A stretch of DNA of 64,000 nucleotides from the NCBI RefSeq assembly GCF_024166365.1, contig NC_064822.1, positions 108,930,823 to 108,994,822 on the forward strand. Direction: 5' to 3'. The notes beneath the pieces are model-generated. The model searched no databases, was not told the origin of the DNA, and saw only the letters and a program-made list of their open reading frames with translations. This stretch comes from Elephas maximus indicus. Taxonomy: Eukaryota; Chordata; Mammalia; Proboscidea; Elephantidae. The number at the start of each line of letters is the position of its first letter. The stretch's first letter is position 1. The translations under genes and the position numbers were made by a program. Shown here in pieces: positions 50,933 to 60,580 of the stretch.

Positions 50933-53900
50933 CTGTTAAGGAATAGAGTTGAAAAGCAGTGAGGTGAGACTCACCATCTCTTGGCTTACAAATAGATTCC
51001 TTTAGGGTGTCCCTCATTGGGATCTTAAGTCAGCAGCTTACTGACTTTATTGCTTCTGAGTTTCAAAACTGTTCAGGCCATTTCCCAAGGCACCAGTTTC
51101 CTCTAGTTTCAGGATTTCTGCCTTGCTGCAATTAATGACTACCATATATTTTGTATGCAAGATACCATACTAGGTGCTCTATACTATAGGTAAAGCATCT
51201 TAAATTCCACCACATGGATATTGGGTCTTTTTGGCATGGGAGGAAACTGGTTCAGTAATGACTAACTTGCTCGGTGTTAACACTGAAGGTTAAATAGCTC
51301 TTTTTCTGGCCTTGAATTTTGTACTCTGCATTCCACCGCCCTGTGTCCCCAAAAGCTCTCAATAACCAGCTCCCCATGCTGAAAACCTGGTCACCTTTCA
51401 GTTGTGCTGTGACTTACCTGCTCCCCTCTGAGTAGGTCCTGTTGCGGGATGGGCAAGGAGCTAGGTTCAGGGCCAGGGACTGCCCCTGAAGCAGGTAGGT
51501 CCAGTGGGATTTCTGAACCCTGAGAGCACATGTCATCAGACCGCTCATCTGGCCGCTCATCAGTGTTGGTACTGCCAACTTCAGGTGTGCCACTGGGGGA
51601 AGGCTCACTAGTTGTGCCCTCCTCCCCATCTGATGGGTTCTCTGAGCTGAAGGTAGATAGTGACTGGCGCATGTTCAGGCCCTGAGGCCACCTACGTTGG
51701 AAAGATAGGGGCTACTCTGGACTCTGTTGTCTCTTACAGCCCAGAAAGCAAAAGAATGCCAGTACCTCCTGTCCACTATCTCTCACCTCTGGCTTGATGT
51801 CAGCTCTACTTCACTGTCCACCTCTCCTTCCTCTTCCTCTGATGAGATGCCTCGTTTCTGCAGGAAAGATGAGGGGACTGGTCAAAAGTGGAAAGAGGGC
51901 ATTAAGGACCCTGAAGGGAACATAATTGTAACCGATTAAGTAGGGAATGGCTTAAGATCACAGATTAAAATGGGAGATGAGCTATGGACTTAGACCCCAG
52001 AGAAGACAAGGAAAAAGGGAAAGGGCTCAGGAACTTTCCCATACTTTACCTGACTTCGGGTGACAGCAGCCCTGTACAGCAGTGCAGCCGGGGTCAAGTG
52101 CTGGGCCCCGGCCCGACTTCCTCCCCGGCCCGCTGTCCCTTCCCTTCCAGTTCCCAGCAGCCCCACACTTTCACCAGGCCCTACTGGTGGAGGTGGCTCC
52201 CCTTTGGCTCCTCCAGGTGAATCTGGGCTGGTGGAGCCAGGGGCTGAACCCTCACTTGGGGGGGTGTCACCCCGTGCTGGAGGGGGTGAGCCAGGATCTC
52301 CAGCTCCCCCTGCGGCACCCCGGCCCCGGGCCCCCAGTGCTGCGGACAGCAGATCAGGGGATGATGAAGACATCTTGCGTAGCAGAAGGTCATGATGGAG
52401 CCCACGGAGGGCAGGGGGGCAGGCCTCCCAGCCTGAAGGCCCCCCTCCCAGTGCCCCCGGGCTTCCTGGTCCAGGTTCAGGGGCTGGCACAGCTGTACGA
52501 AGCCCAGGCAGGTCCCCACAACTGCCCTTGGCGCTGGCCTTGCGGTGCCGAGTCTTGCCACGCCGACTCCGTCCTGGTGAGGGGGGCCCTTTAGGACAGC
52601 CAGGAAGTCCCACCCCACTGAGGGCTGCATCTATTTTAGGTAGTAAAGACTCTGTCTTGAGGATATCTGGCCTGGTGGGGGAGGGAAAGTACAAGATTGA
52701 GATTAACAGACATGTCCACTCAGAACACCCCCTCACCTTGGATAGATCACTGCATCTCTCTCCCTGTCCAAGTATCCTCATTGGCCCCTACCCTGTCTTT
52801 CCCCCTGTCATAGTGGAAACCTCAGCTCTTGTGAACTCAGTTCCCACCTTTTGCTATGGGGTGACAGCTTCTGTGGCACATTCCTCTTCTTGATGAGCTT
52901 CTCCACTGTGTTCCCATGCAGGAGGCCCCGGGAAGGGTGTGACTTCAGCAGGCCTGGGCACCTCCGTTCTAAAGCTTGTTCCCGCCTAAAGACCCAGCCA
53001 CTTTCTTAGTTGGGCATATGTCCAGGAAGGGGAATCTGGGCTCAGTTGGATCTCTGGAGTCAGGCATTGCTCGTGAAGCCTTTGGGGATTAGGTACACAA
53101 GGACAGGTAGTGTTACCTGAGCAGCTCACGTTCCTTGAGCTCCAGCTGCAACATCAGGGCGTTAAGTTCCATGTACAGGTTGTTGGCCCTTTCCAGCTTC
53201 CGTTCATAGTGCTCTCTGATGTCCAAGGCGTGTCTGTGAAGTAGATGCAGAAGGACCCCCAACATAAGCTGGGTTCCCATGGTGCCATAATTATTCCAGT
53301 CCCTGTTATTGGTGGTATACACATCCTTGCTGTCGCCAAAATCACCACATACCGGAGCTCCTCCCTCCTCCGCATCACCAGCTCTTCTTCTAGGCGATGT
53401 AGACAGGTCCCTTCTGACTTAATCTTTTCAAAGTGCAGCTTTACCTCCTCCCGCCACTCTGCCTGGGGATGGAGAGACAATGAGGGGTGAAGGCCATTCC
53501 TCTGCTAGGTGCCGGCACTGTCTGTGGATCGGGGCACAGGATTGGAGGGTCTCAGCCTAACCTATTCCAATCCCAATGAACCCTTCCCACCGCCCCCTCA
53601 AAGGGCATCATTTCTGCAAAATTCATTTTCCTACCCACAGCACACCTGGGACTTAAAGTAAGTCTCCTGGGGTGTGGAGAGCACATCGGCTGAGGCGATG
53701 TCCAGATGCAGCAGGATCTGTCGGAATGATGGACGATTTCGGGGTTTGCTGTTCCTGAAGCGGGGGGGAATGGAAGTGGGAGAAGAGAATGCCAGGAATT
53801 TCATGGAGAAGCAGATAGGAACTAGAGCATCTTTGCCCAGGAAAACCCAATTTTAGGATATACTCAGAAGAAGTCCATGGTCAACTCTACAAAATGGTAT

Positions 53901-56553
53901 ATGCTGTTTTTTTAATTTAGCATATCAAAGTTCTGCATTAAACAAATCCATTTAGCTCCATATTTCCCTACTTGGGTGCCAAAAAAACTTTGTTCTGGGT
54001 AACTCCGTTAAAAGAAGCACATTGGGAAAACGTTCAACCAAACATTAGAAAAGCAATATTCATCCTTCCCTCAGGGTCTAGGTTCCAAACAAGGGTTCAG
54101 AACTCTTCCTCGAGTTCTTAGGTCATCTACTTGATGCCAATTGACATGATCAGTGGCAAGACTGGGCGTTTCATCTTCTCATCTCACCAGTCCTTACTAG
54201 CAGCCCTATGCAGAAGATAATGCTATCCTCATTTGGCATATACAGATACAGTTTCGGAGGTGGTTCTAGACTCCAGTCCCTTTCACCCACAGCTCGGATC
54301 CTGGGTTCTTAGCAAGTCACATCATGGGACTCTGACCTCTTCCCTGTTCAGCTTTCTGGGCCTGCATGTATCGGTTTTAGGTGCTAGCCATCCCTCAGCA
54401 ACACCTTGCTTCCCAGCTTTGCCAAGCCCAGTCTCCCAGCCCGGGCCATCCTCACCAGCATTGGCGAAGGAGGATTTTGAAACCATCTGGGCAACTAGAG
54501 GGTACTGGCAGATGAAGACTGTTGCTTCCCACACCCCAGATGATGGCCGAGGAGTCTACATCTTTGTAGGGGATCTCACCAGTCAGCAGTTCCCACAGCA
54601 CAACTCCAAATGACCTGGGGATAAGAGGGGACATCACTTGGGAGGGGCTCCCTCTAGAGGCCCTGGTTGCTCTAGACCCATCTTACACTCAAGACTGAGG
54701 TACCCCCAGACCCCATGGGCTGGCTGCTCGCCCCTCTCGATCCTCAGCCTGGTCCTTACCAGATATCGACCTTCTCAGACACAGGCTCATTGCGGATCAC
54801 CTCAGGGGCCATCCATGCTACTGTCCCTGCAAAGGACATCTTGGTGCTCTTGTCACTCAGCTCCTTGGAAGTGCCAAAATCTGAGATCTTCACCACATCA
54901 TCGTATGTGATTAGCATGCTGGGAGAGAGTGTAGTCAGCTGTGGCCCAGGCCTTTCCGCATAACTCATCTCACTGCAGTAACTACCTTTCTGTTTTACAT
55001 CATCTGGTCACCCAGAGACAGGAGGCTCACCACAGCCAGCCCTCCCGAGATGGTCACTTGGGAGGGGGTTCAGAATCTAGGGGATTCTGAGATGGCCACG
55101 TGGACTTAGGGTCTGGAAGCAGGGAGATGGCCACACTGGCTTGGGTGGGGTCACCTGCAGGAGACCATGCACATAAGCTGCTCCCTGCTCACTTGCTTAC
55201 TCACTTGGGGGACTTGAGGTCTCTGTGGATAATCTTGTGCAGGTGCAGGTAGTTCATGCCACCGGCAATGCCCATGGACCAGTCAACCAGCAAGGAGGGG
55301 GTGACAGGGCGGCCAGCCCGCAGTACCTCATACAGCTGGCCCTGGGCGCAGAACTCCATGAGGATGCAGTAGCAGGGAGCCTGGGTGCACACACCCCTGG
55401 GGGCCAAACAGTGGTATGAAGGCCTTGGCCAAGCCAGCATTCACCTCTTTTGCACCTGGAACCCCCATTCCCACCCACACCATTTGGGCATCCATCTCCT
55501 CTGGGAAGGTGGGGGGAAGTCCCTGTTCCCCAGGTGGGTCCCAGCCATCAGCATAGTGTCCCCAGCCTCTGCCCTGGTCCTCACTTGAAGGTAATGATGT
55601 TGGGGTGCTTCAGCTTTCGGAGGTGCTTGATGTCAGTCTCCTTGAGGTCCCGCACCTTCTTCACAGCCACTTCTTCCCCGTGGAATCGCCCCAGGAATAC
55701 AGCACCCTGGGCACCTGAGCCCACCCACTGCAGATCCAGGATTTCCTCAAAGGGGACCTCCCAGAGGTCTATGGGCAGATAGCACAGTGCGACAAGTTTC
55801 AGGAAGAGATACACTCAGGGAGGGTGACGGCCAGGGGCAGGGGAAAGCACTGGGTTGGCCGAAATGTTTCAGTGAGGGTAAGGCTGAAAAGTAGCCAGGA
55901 CAGGCTGAGAAGACTAGGACTGAGGGGACAGGGAGGGAGGGAAACGGGTAGATTGGGAAGAGTCTGAGAAGTCAGAGGCTGATGGATGGATAAGGGACTA
56001 GGGCTGGGCTCTGGGGACAAAGGGGGTCATTGGGTGATAAATGGGACTGCCCAACAGATCTCGGGCTCAGGGAGACAGGGAGGGGGCTCTCATGAGGACA
56101 CTGCCCACCTTCCTGCTGCTGCTTGTGTTCAGTGGAGTAGGCTTTGCCGATCATGGTCCAGACAGGGCGCAGGCAGCCAAAGAGGCCTTCCAGGAAGCCA
56201 CTGCCGCTCTGGCACTGCAGCCGCACTTCATCAGCTCGAGCTCTGGATGCCCGACTTTCAGGGGACCCAGTGGCTCCCCCTGAGCCCCCTGCTTCCTGTT
56301 CATGTAGCTGCAGGACGCTGTTGGCAAAAGGCTCAGGGGGCGGCTCTCCACCTGGGGAGGGGCTGGGCCCACCCCCGCCCTGCCCACCGAGGGGCACTAC
56401 GTCTCGAAGTACACACTGGGTTGGTGTCAGGTCCTTCTCGGGGGTGCAGTCAGAAGTGTCTGGGTCAAGCTTGCGCATGGATGCCTCGCTGAGGGTCGAC
56501 ACAAAGCCCCCAAAGGAAGGGGAGGGGGTGCGGGTCTCATGGAGGCAGGCCAT
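50834..56553 (-). CDS. MAP3K12: MAP3K12, dual leucine zipper kinase (DLK/ZPK)
   Basis: Thirteen coding exons on the minus strand: 56,553-56,109; 55,768-55,585; 55,396-55,205; 54,918-54,760; 54,614-54,456; 53,754-53,646; 53,462-53,353; 53,233-53,117; 52,985-52,848; 52,671-52,050; 51,857-51,787; 51,691-51,418; 50,932-50,834. They sum to 2,679 nt = 892 aa, the length of human isoform 1. The kinase domain covers about 158-400: Gly-loop GSGAQGAV (165-172), Lys185 in VAVKK, HRDLKSPN (267-274), DFG (287-289), APE (311-313). Two leucine-zipper-type coiled coils follow (about 420-500). A Pro/Gly/Ser-rich C-terminal half has an acidic [12 protein letters not shown] segment. DLK phosphorylates MKK4/MKK7 to activate JNK (and p38) and drives the neuronal axon-injury response; PHR1/FSN E3 ligases control its level. 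All splice sites are GT-AG and all catalytic residues are intact, so the gene should be functional. Confidence 0.98.
51418..51691 (-). CDS. MAP3K12: MAP3K12 coding exon 12
   Basis: Residues 769-860: [20 protein letters not shown] then [20 protein letters not shown] and a Pro-rich end, finishing LLRGEQ at donor CAG|gtaagt. The last residues differ from the human LLRER junction. Confidence 0.95.
51787..51857 (-). CDS. MAP3K12: MAP3K12 coding exon 11 (acidic segment)
   Basis: Residues 746-769: [20 protein letters not shown] and SSQR. Acceptor 'tttcctgcag', donor CAGAG|gtgaga. Confidence 0.95.
52050..52671 (-). CDS. MAP3K12: MAP3K12 coding exon 10 (Pro/Gly/Ser-rich)
   Basis: The largest exon, residues 538-745: [20 protein letters not shown], basic [34 protein letters not shown] and a long Gly/Pro region, ending [13 protein letters not shown]-rich. 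Long frames on the opposite strand here are shadows. Acceptor 'gtccccaccag'-type, donor CAG|gtaaag. Confidence 0.96.
52848..52985 (-). CDS. MAP3K12: MAP3K12 coding exon 9
   Basis: Residues 492-538: [46 protein letters not shown]. Differs from the human sequence I recall at LLKSHP (human LLKPHP) and NTVEK (human NTMEK), both conservative. Acceptor 'tctttag', donor AAAAG|gtggga. Confidence 0.95.
53117..53233 (-). CDS. MAP3K12: MAP3K12 coding exon 8 (second zipper)
   Basis: Residues 453-492: [20 protein letters not shown] then [19 protein letters not shown], with heptad-spaced leucines of the dimerising zipper. Acceptor 'cttcacag', donor CTCAG|gtaaca. Confidence 0.96.
53353..53462 (-). CDS. MAP3K12: MAP3K12 coding exon 7
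   Basis: Residues 417-453: [20 protein letters not shown] and [17 protein letters not shown], start of the first leucine-zipper coiled coil. Acceptor 'catccccag', donor CTCCG|gtatgt. Confidence 0.96.
53646..53754 (-). CDS. MAP3K12: MAP3K12 coding exon 6 (end of kinase domain)
   Basis: Residues 380-416: [20 protein letters not shown] through [12 protein letters not shown], including the conserved Arg-Pro-Ser-Phe block that ends the kinase fold. Donor CAG|gtgtgc. Confidence 0.96.
54456..54614 (-). CDS. MAP3K12: MAP3K12 coding exon 5 (kinase C-lobe)
   Basis: Residues 327-380: [40 protein letters not shown] and [13 protein letters not shown]. Acceptor 'ttatccccag', donor TGCTG|gtgagg. Confidence 0.97.
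54760..54918 (-). CDS. MAP3K12: MAP3K12 coding exon 4 (activation loop)
   Basis: Residues 274-327: [20 protein letters not shown], the activation segment with [14 protein letters not shown], and [12 protein letters not shown]. Acceptor 'ctctcccag', donor ATCTG|gtaagg. Confidence 0.97.
55205..55396 (-). CDS. MAP3K12: MAP3K12 coding exon 3 (hinge to catalytic loop)
   Basis: Residues 210-274: [20 protein letters not shown] hinge, [12 protein letters not shown], then the catalytic loop HRDLKSPN split at its last codon. Donor CCCAA|gtgagt. Confidence 0.97.
55585..55768 (-). CDS. MAP3K12: MAP3K12 coding exon 2 (kinase N-lobe)
   Basis: Residues 149-210: [20 protein letters not shown], the glycine loop, catalytic Lys185 in VAVKK and the helix C region [19 protein letters not shown]. 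Acceptor 'ctgcccatag', donor TTCAA|gtgagg. Confidence 0.97.
56109..56553 (-). CDS. MAP3K12: MAP3K12 coding exon 1
   Basis: The exon begins at 56,590 (acceptor 'attctcatag' on the minus strand), with 37 nt of leader. ATG at 56,553 gives [20 protein letters not shown] through STEHKQQQE, residues 1-148, a non-catalytic N-terminus. It contains the optional 99-nt intron described separately. Donor GAAG|gtgggc. Confidence 0.97.
56318..56416 (-). other. MAP3K12: Exitron in MAP3K12 exon 1 (99 nt)
   Basis: Starts GTGTGT after ACCCA and ends CCAACAG before CGTCCTG on the minus strand. Retention encodes 33 extra residues ([11 protein letters not shown]... to ...FANS). Removal joins ACC-CAC-GTC and gives TPTHVLQLHE, exactly the human 859-aa isoform. 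99 is a multiple of three and there is no internal stop. Confidence 0.85.
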
Positions 56554-57614
56554 GGCCTCTGGACCCCGGTGTGGTGGTCAGCGGTGGGCCCTATGAGAAT
56601 AAAGGAGGGAGGGGCCGTCAAAGCCACAGGTTTACCAGCTAGGGATGCTAACCCCAGAGGGGAGAGGGGTACAGGTTGGGGAGCTGCGCCCACAACAGCC
56701 CTACTGGAAATAACACTTGAGCCTCAGCCTGAGGTACCCATCTTAGCAAATCTGATACATCCGGGCTTCCTCTCAGGCATCTATTAGTAACACAAGTCTT
56801 CCTTACTCAGGTATACAGTTAACATACTTGAGTATCATTCTCAGGTAGACACAGGTAACAGCCCCACTTAGTTAAATACTGGTGAAATATGTCGCATTCT
56901 GCAGTACGGTGGTAGCAGGAAGGTTAGTTCCCTTCTCCCCGTAAGACTGCTGTAATTCATCTCTGGAGCACATGTTTCTTTCACGTGAGGCTTACAGGCA
57001 CACACGTGCCATAAGAGTCTCAGATGTACACCTTTTACCTTGGGTCTCAACCTCAGGCACACATAACACTCGGGCCTCTTACATACTGAAGCACACACAG
57101 GTGACACTGGCAGGCCTCCCACTCAGGCACTCTCAAATGACATTTCTGGGCCTCCTGCATGCAGTGATGCACCTGGGCCTCCCATTCAGATACTTACACA
57201 TGATACAACTCAGGTGAAAGCCTTATCCTAAAGGCTCACACGTGGGCCCCACTCTCCGGTATAGGTACACACACACCTCGGCCTGTCCAAGGTAAGTGCA
57301 GGTTGTAACCACACAGCTCCACTACTCCCCCACACTCAGCCCCCAGCCCAGTTGGTGGAAAAGGCAGAACTATCCAGTGGGGATGCAGAAGCTGTAGCAG
57401 GACAAGCACTGCTCTCCAGTGCTTCATCCCCCTTTACCCTCCCACCAGACCATCTACCCCCTGCCCCGCCCAAGTTCAGTCAGAGAAGACCCCTGTCTTT
57501 CTCTGTCCCATGACCAGCTCCCCAAACAAGGCCAGCTTTCCAGACAATGGAGATTTGTCCCAGTTGAGAGCTGGGTGTTATTTTAAAAGCAACCATTAAA
57601 AAACCTCCTGAATC

Positions 57615-57700
57615 CGAGCTTGCCACTGCCACTTACTGGCGGTGTGACCTCTGAGGCCCAATTTCTCCAGCTGTACAAAGGGATAACCTGGGTATTAGGC
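57615..57700 (+). repeat. MIR fragment
   Basis: 'ttgccactgccacttactgg' and 'tttctccagctgtacaaagg' match the MIR core with divergence. Confidence 0.6.
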
Positions 57701-58389
57701 ACAGTGAACTCTTCAGCCTATACCAAACTTGTTCAGAGCTTCCAGGTGTCAACCTGCTCTCCCATCTCCTTCCACATCCAGTCAGTGACTGAATTCCTCT
57801 AACCATTCCTCAGAGTAGAGTCTTTCCATAAGGCCCTGCATGAGAGTCTCCTGGGAATGCTTGTCAAACATTCTGAATCACAGTGGGAGCCAGGTGGCAA
57901 GGAACTGCACATAAAAAGGACTCCCTCTCTCCATGATGCAGATATGCATGAAGGTTGAGACCCTCTGATAGCTCTTGTAACACTGATTTCCAGGCCTCTC
58001 CCTTGAATACCTTTTCAGTGGGTCTGGGATTTGTATGTTTAACAAGCACCTTACATGATTCTTAGACTGGCATGTTTGAAAGCCATCCTATTCTCTCGTC
58101 TCTAGTCTGCGGTTACTGCCTTATAGTTCAGATCTCATCAGCTGACACCTGGACCTGGACAACTGCCTCTTAAATGATCTCCAAGTTATTCCTCCTTTCC
58201 CCAACCCATTCTCCATCTAGCCATCAGAAGGACCTTTCTAAAACAAATTGACCAGAGTGGCTTCCTGCTTCAAACTCTTTAGCAACGCAATGCTTTGGCT
58301 CCTCTGGCCTCCACAGCCTCACCTCCCACTGTGTTGGTGTCCAGGCCACACAGAGGAGCCCCACACCAAGCTACATCAGGTTTTGAGCC

Positions 58390-58520
58390 AGGGAGCGTAA
58401 TGATAACGCCTAACTCTTGGGGAAAGCTTACTATGCATGTCAGCCTCTGTTATAAGCACATTAGCTCGTTTAATCCTCAAAACTGTAAGTTAGGCACTAC
58501 TAGCCCATTTTACAGACTGA
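58390..58520 (+). repeat. MIR fragment
   Basis: 'tgataacgcctaactcttgg', 'ttagctcgtttaatcctcaa' and 'cccattttacagactgaggc' follow the MIR 3' half. Confidence 0.75.
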
Positions 58521-58521
58521 G

Positions 58522-58935
58522 GCATACCCATTACCATTGAGTTGCCCCAATTCATGATGACCCCACGTATAACAGAGTAGAACTCCCCCATAGGGTTTTC
58601 TTGGCTGTAATCTTTACGGATGGAGTCCACGGGTGGTGCAAATGGTTAAGTGCTCAACTACTAGCCAAAAGGTTGGCAGTTTGAATGCACTCAGAGGTAC
58701 CTCGGAAATCAGGCCTGGCAATCTGCTTCTGAAAGGTCACAGTCTTGAAAATCCTATGGAGCAGTTTTACTCTGCACACACAGGGTCATAAGTCTGAATC
58801 AACTTGAAGGCAACTAACAACAATCTTTCCTCAAGCAGATGGCCAAGCCTGTCTTCCGTGGCACCACTGGGTGAGTTCACACCACTAACCTTTAGGTTAA
58901 TGGTCCAGCACAAACTGCTACCCAGGGAACCTAAC
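58522..58935 (-). repeat. AfroSINE interrupted by a second SINE
   Basis: Minus-strand long-subtype AfroSINE in two pieces, 58,522-58,618 (tail through 'ggctgtaatctttacgga') and about 58,830-58,935 ('caagcagatggccaagcctg' to the head 'acccagggaacc'), with a plus-strand SINE between them. Confidence 0.85.
58619..58830 (+). repeat. SINE (RTE-body type) nested in an AfroSINE
   Basis: 'tggagtccacgggtggtgca' head, 'aatctgcttctgaaaggtca' body, and the RTE-type tail 'ggcaactaacaacaa'. The junctions read 'aatcttt' on each side, consistent with a short target duplication. Confidence 0.85.
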
Positions 58936-59235
58936 TAAATCATGTTGTTAGGTGACCTCTGGTGCCCTGGCTAATAGGCTGTAGCTCCACCCAGGGGTGG
59001 ATTAGCCAATAGGCTCGGTAAGCACCGTGCTTCCTTTGCTTACCAGATCATCTGTAGTAAGCAATTTCACATTTTTTCACCACATCAAAGACTCTGCTTC
59101 TAAGTATGGCTGGCATCTGTCTCTGCCAACCTCACAGCACCTTCCTACAGAATCAAAGCCTCTTTTCAAATCTGCAGTCCCTGACAGGAGTACATGACCC
59201 AGTAAGCAAGGTTAAGCACAGGTTGGCTTACTAAT

Positions 59236-59300
59236 CTGTAGTGAACAATTTCACATGGGTTTCACCACGTCTTTCACCCATGTGAAACTGCTCACCACAG
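59236..59300. repeat. 25-bp inverted repeat with 15-bp loop
   Basis: Left arm 59,236-59,260, right arm 59,276-59,300. The arms pair with three mismatches, all transitions, so RNA from either strand could keep G-U pairs at some of them. Confidence 0.88.
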
Positions 59301-59492
59301 ATGATCTGGTAAGCAAAGTAAGCACCGTGCTCCCCTTGCCTATTGGATAACTTGCACCTGGCTCCATCCCTAGCACCTGCTCTGCCTGAAAGGGGCTTCT
59401 CATTGCCCACCTCTTGCCACCCAAGTCTCACTTTCTCCAGGAAGCCTCCCAAGGGCAGATTAACCAGTAAGCAAGGTATGCAGGGGCTTGAT

Positions 59493-59518
59493 GTGCTTAC
59501 TTATAAATTAGTAAGCAC
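59493..59518. repeat. Perfect 9-bp inverted repeat
   Basis: GTGCTTACT ... AGTAAGCAC with an 8-bp AT-rich spacer, inside the GTAAGCA repeat cluster. Confidence 0.85.
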
Positions 59519-59999
59519 AAGTAACCCCCAGTTTACTTTGCTTATGGGTAAGCCCTTCCAACTGTCCCACCCCACTGTAGGTTAATGCCCCTCCTGGGCT
59601 GGCACAGCCCCCTGTCTTCGTTTGTCATAGCTCCCTATACTGGCAGCACAGCGGGGTACAGCGTCTGAGAGCCTCGACTTCCTGAACACGGAATCCCACT
59701 CATCTGGTACACCGGTGCTTGGCAAGGTTGAACCACTGCTCTACCCCTTCTGGACGATCGTCTTAGGGACACATACTCACTATATATGTATATATTTACG
59801 TTAACTTCCTTAATCCTTGTAACAACCCAGTGAAGGGAGGTGGTGTTACTGCTCCCATTATACTCTTGAACAAACTGAAGCTCAGCGGAAATCACAGACC
59901 CAGACTCCGAATTCCCACACAAGATCTCGGCAGCTTCACAAGGTGAAGTGTAGCTTGTTATGCAAATTAGTCAAACACAGACCAAGCAACGTGACACAC

Positions 60000-60580
60000 A
60001 GGAGATTTCCTCTGGGGGGCTTTCGCCTACGCCTCCCCGCCCCCAAACCGGGACTTCCCTTCTGAACGACCCAGGACGAAGACCAGGGGCTCTCAGACGT
60101 TCTCGCCTGGTGAGGATCGGGATCCTCGGGGAGGGGTCAGAGACTGGCCCGCTAGGCCTCCAGTGTTGGATCACCGAAGCCCAAGTAAGGGCCATTCGAA
60201 GCGGGGAGGAAGGGGTTACGGCCACAGCGTCCGCCCCCCCCCCGCCCCCCGGCCGACCTCCTTCCGGAGCATCACATGGCGCGTGGCTGGGAGTGGGGTG
60301 GGGGCTCGGGCAACGGGAGGAGGGGGTCCGGGTGTGGAAAGGGGCGTGGGGAACGCAGCAGGTAGGGGAAAGCGCTGGGCGCTGCGGCGTAACCATGACG
60401 ACTGAGCCCGAGGCAGCGCGTGAAGTCACCGGGACAAGATTAGCCCAAGGTCACGTGAGCAGCAACGGCGGGGGTGAGGCGGTGCCTGGGCCCCGCCCCT
60501 GACCCAGGCAGGCCCATGTGGCTGGTTGCTGGGATGCGTGCGTGAATCGTGGCTGTGCACCCCGACCTCGTCGGTCGATA
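60000..60580 (-). promoter_or_regulatory. MAP3K12: GC-rich island, candidate MAP3K12 promoter
   Basis: High G+C with many CpGs and C-runs (60,233-60,250), an ETS-type 'cttccgg' at about 60,261, a CACGTG E-box within 'ggtcacgtgagc' (about 60,451-60,462), GC boxes and a 'gtaaccatgacgac' motif near 60,390 loosely resembling an RFX X-box. It lies 3.5-4 kb upstream of the MAP3K12 start codon, which needs a non-coding first exon. Direction and start site are not proven, and other upstream promoters beyond the window are possible. Confidence 0.55.

Larger units (their letters stand above)
59016..59560. repeat. Unclassified palindromic GTAAGCA/TGCTTAC repeat cluster
   Basis: Four related units of about 50-80 bp: 59,016-59,086 (+), 59,203-59,275 (+), 59,276-59,350 (-) and 59,455-59,545 (+). 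They share 'cagtaagcaagg', 'tgcttaccagatcatctgta' and 'caatttcacat' type phrases. I do not recognise the family. Confidence 0.6.
56591..60000 (-). other. MAP3K12: MAP3K12 5' intron / upstream region
   Basis: Between the acceptor of coding exon 1 and the GC-rich block at 60 kb. Contains MIRs, nested SINEs and the palindromic GTAAGCA repeats. A run of degenerate 'cacacgtg/ctcaggcac/gcctcc' phrases at 56,960-57,250 recurs about every 30-60 bp and may be a decayed tandem repeat. No coding exon seen. Confidence 0.55.

Noticed and set aside
52060-52630. Plus-strand 170-codon and minus-strand 149-codon frames in the MAP3K12 exon 10 region
   Set aside because: They are shadow frames of the true exon, which encodes the conserved DLK Pro/Gly/Ser-rich segment in another minus-strand frame.
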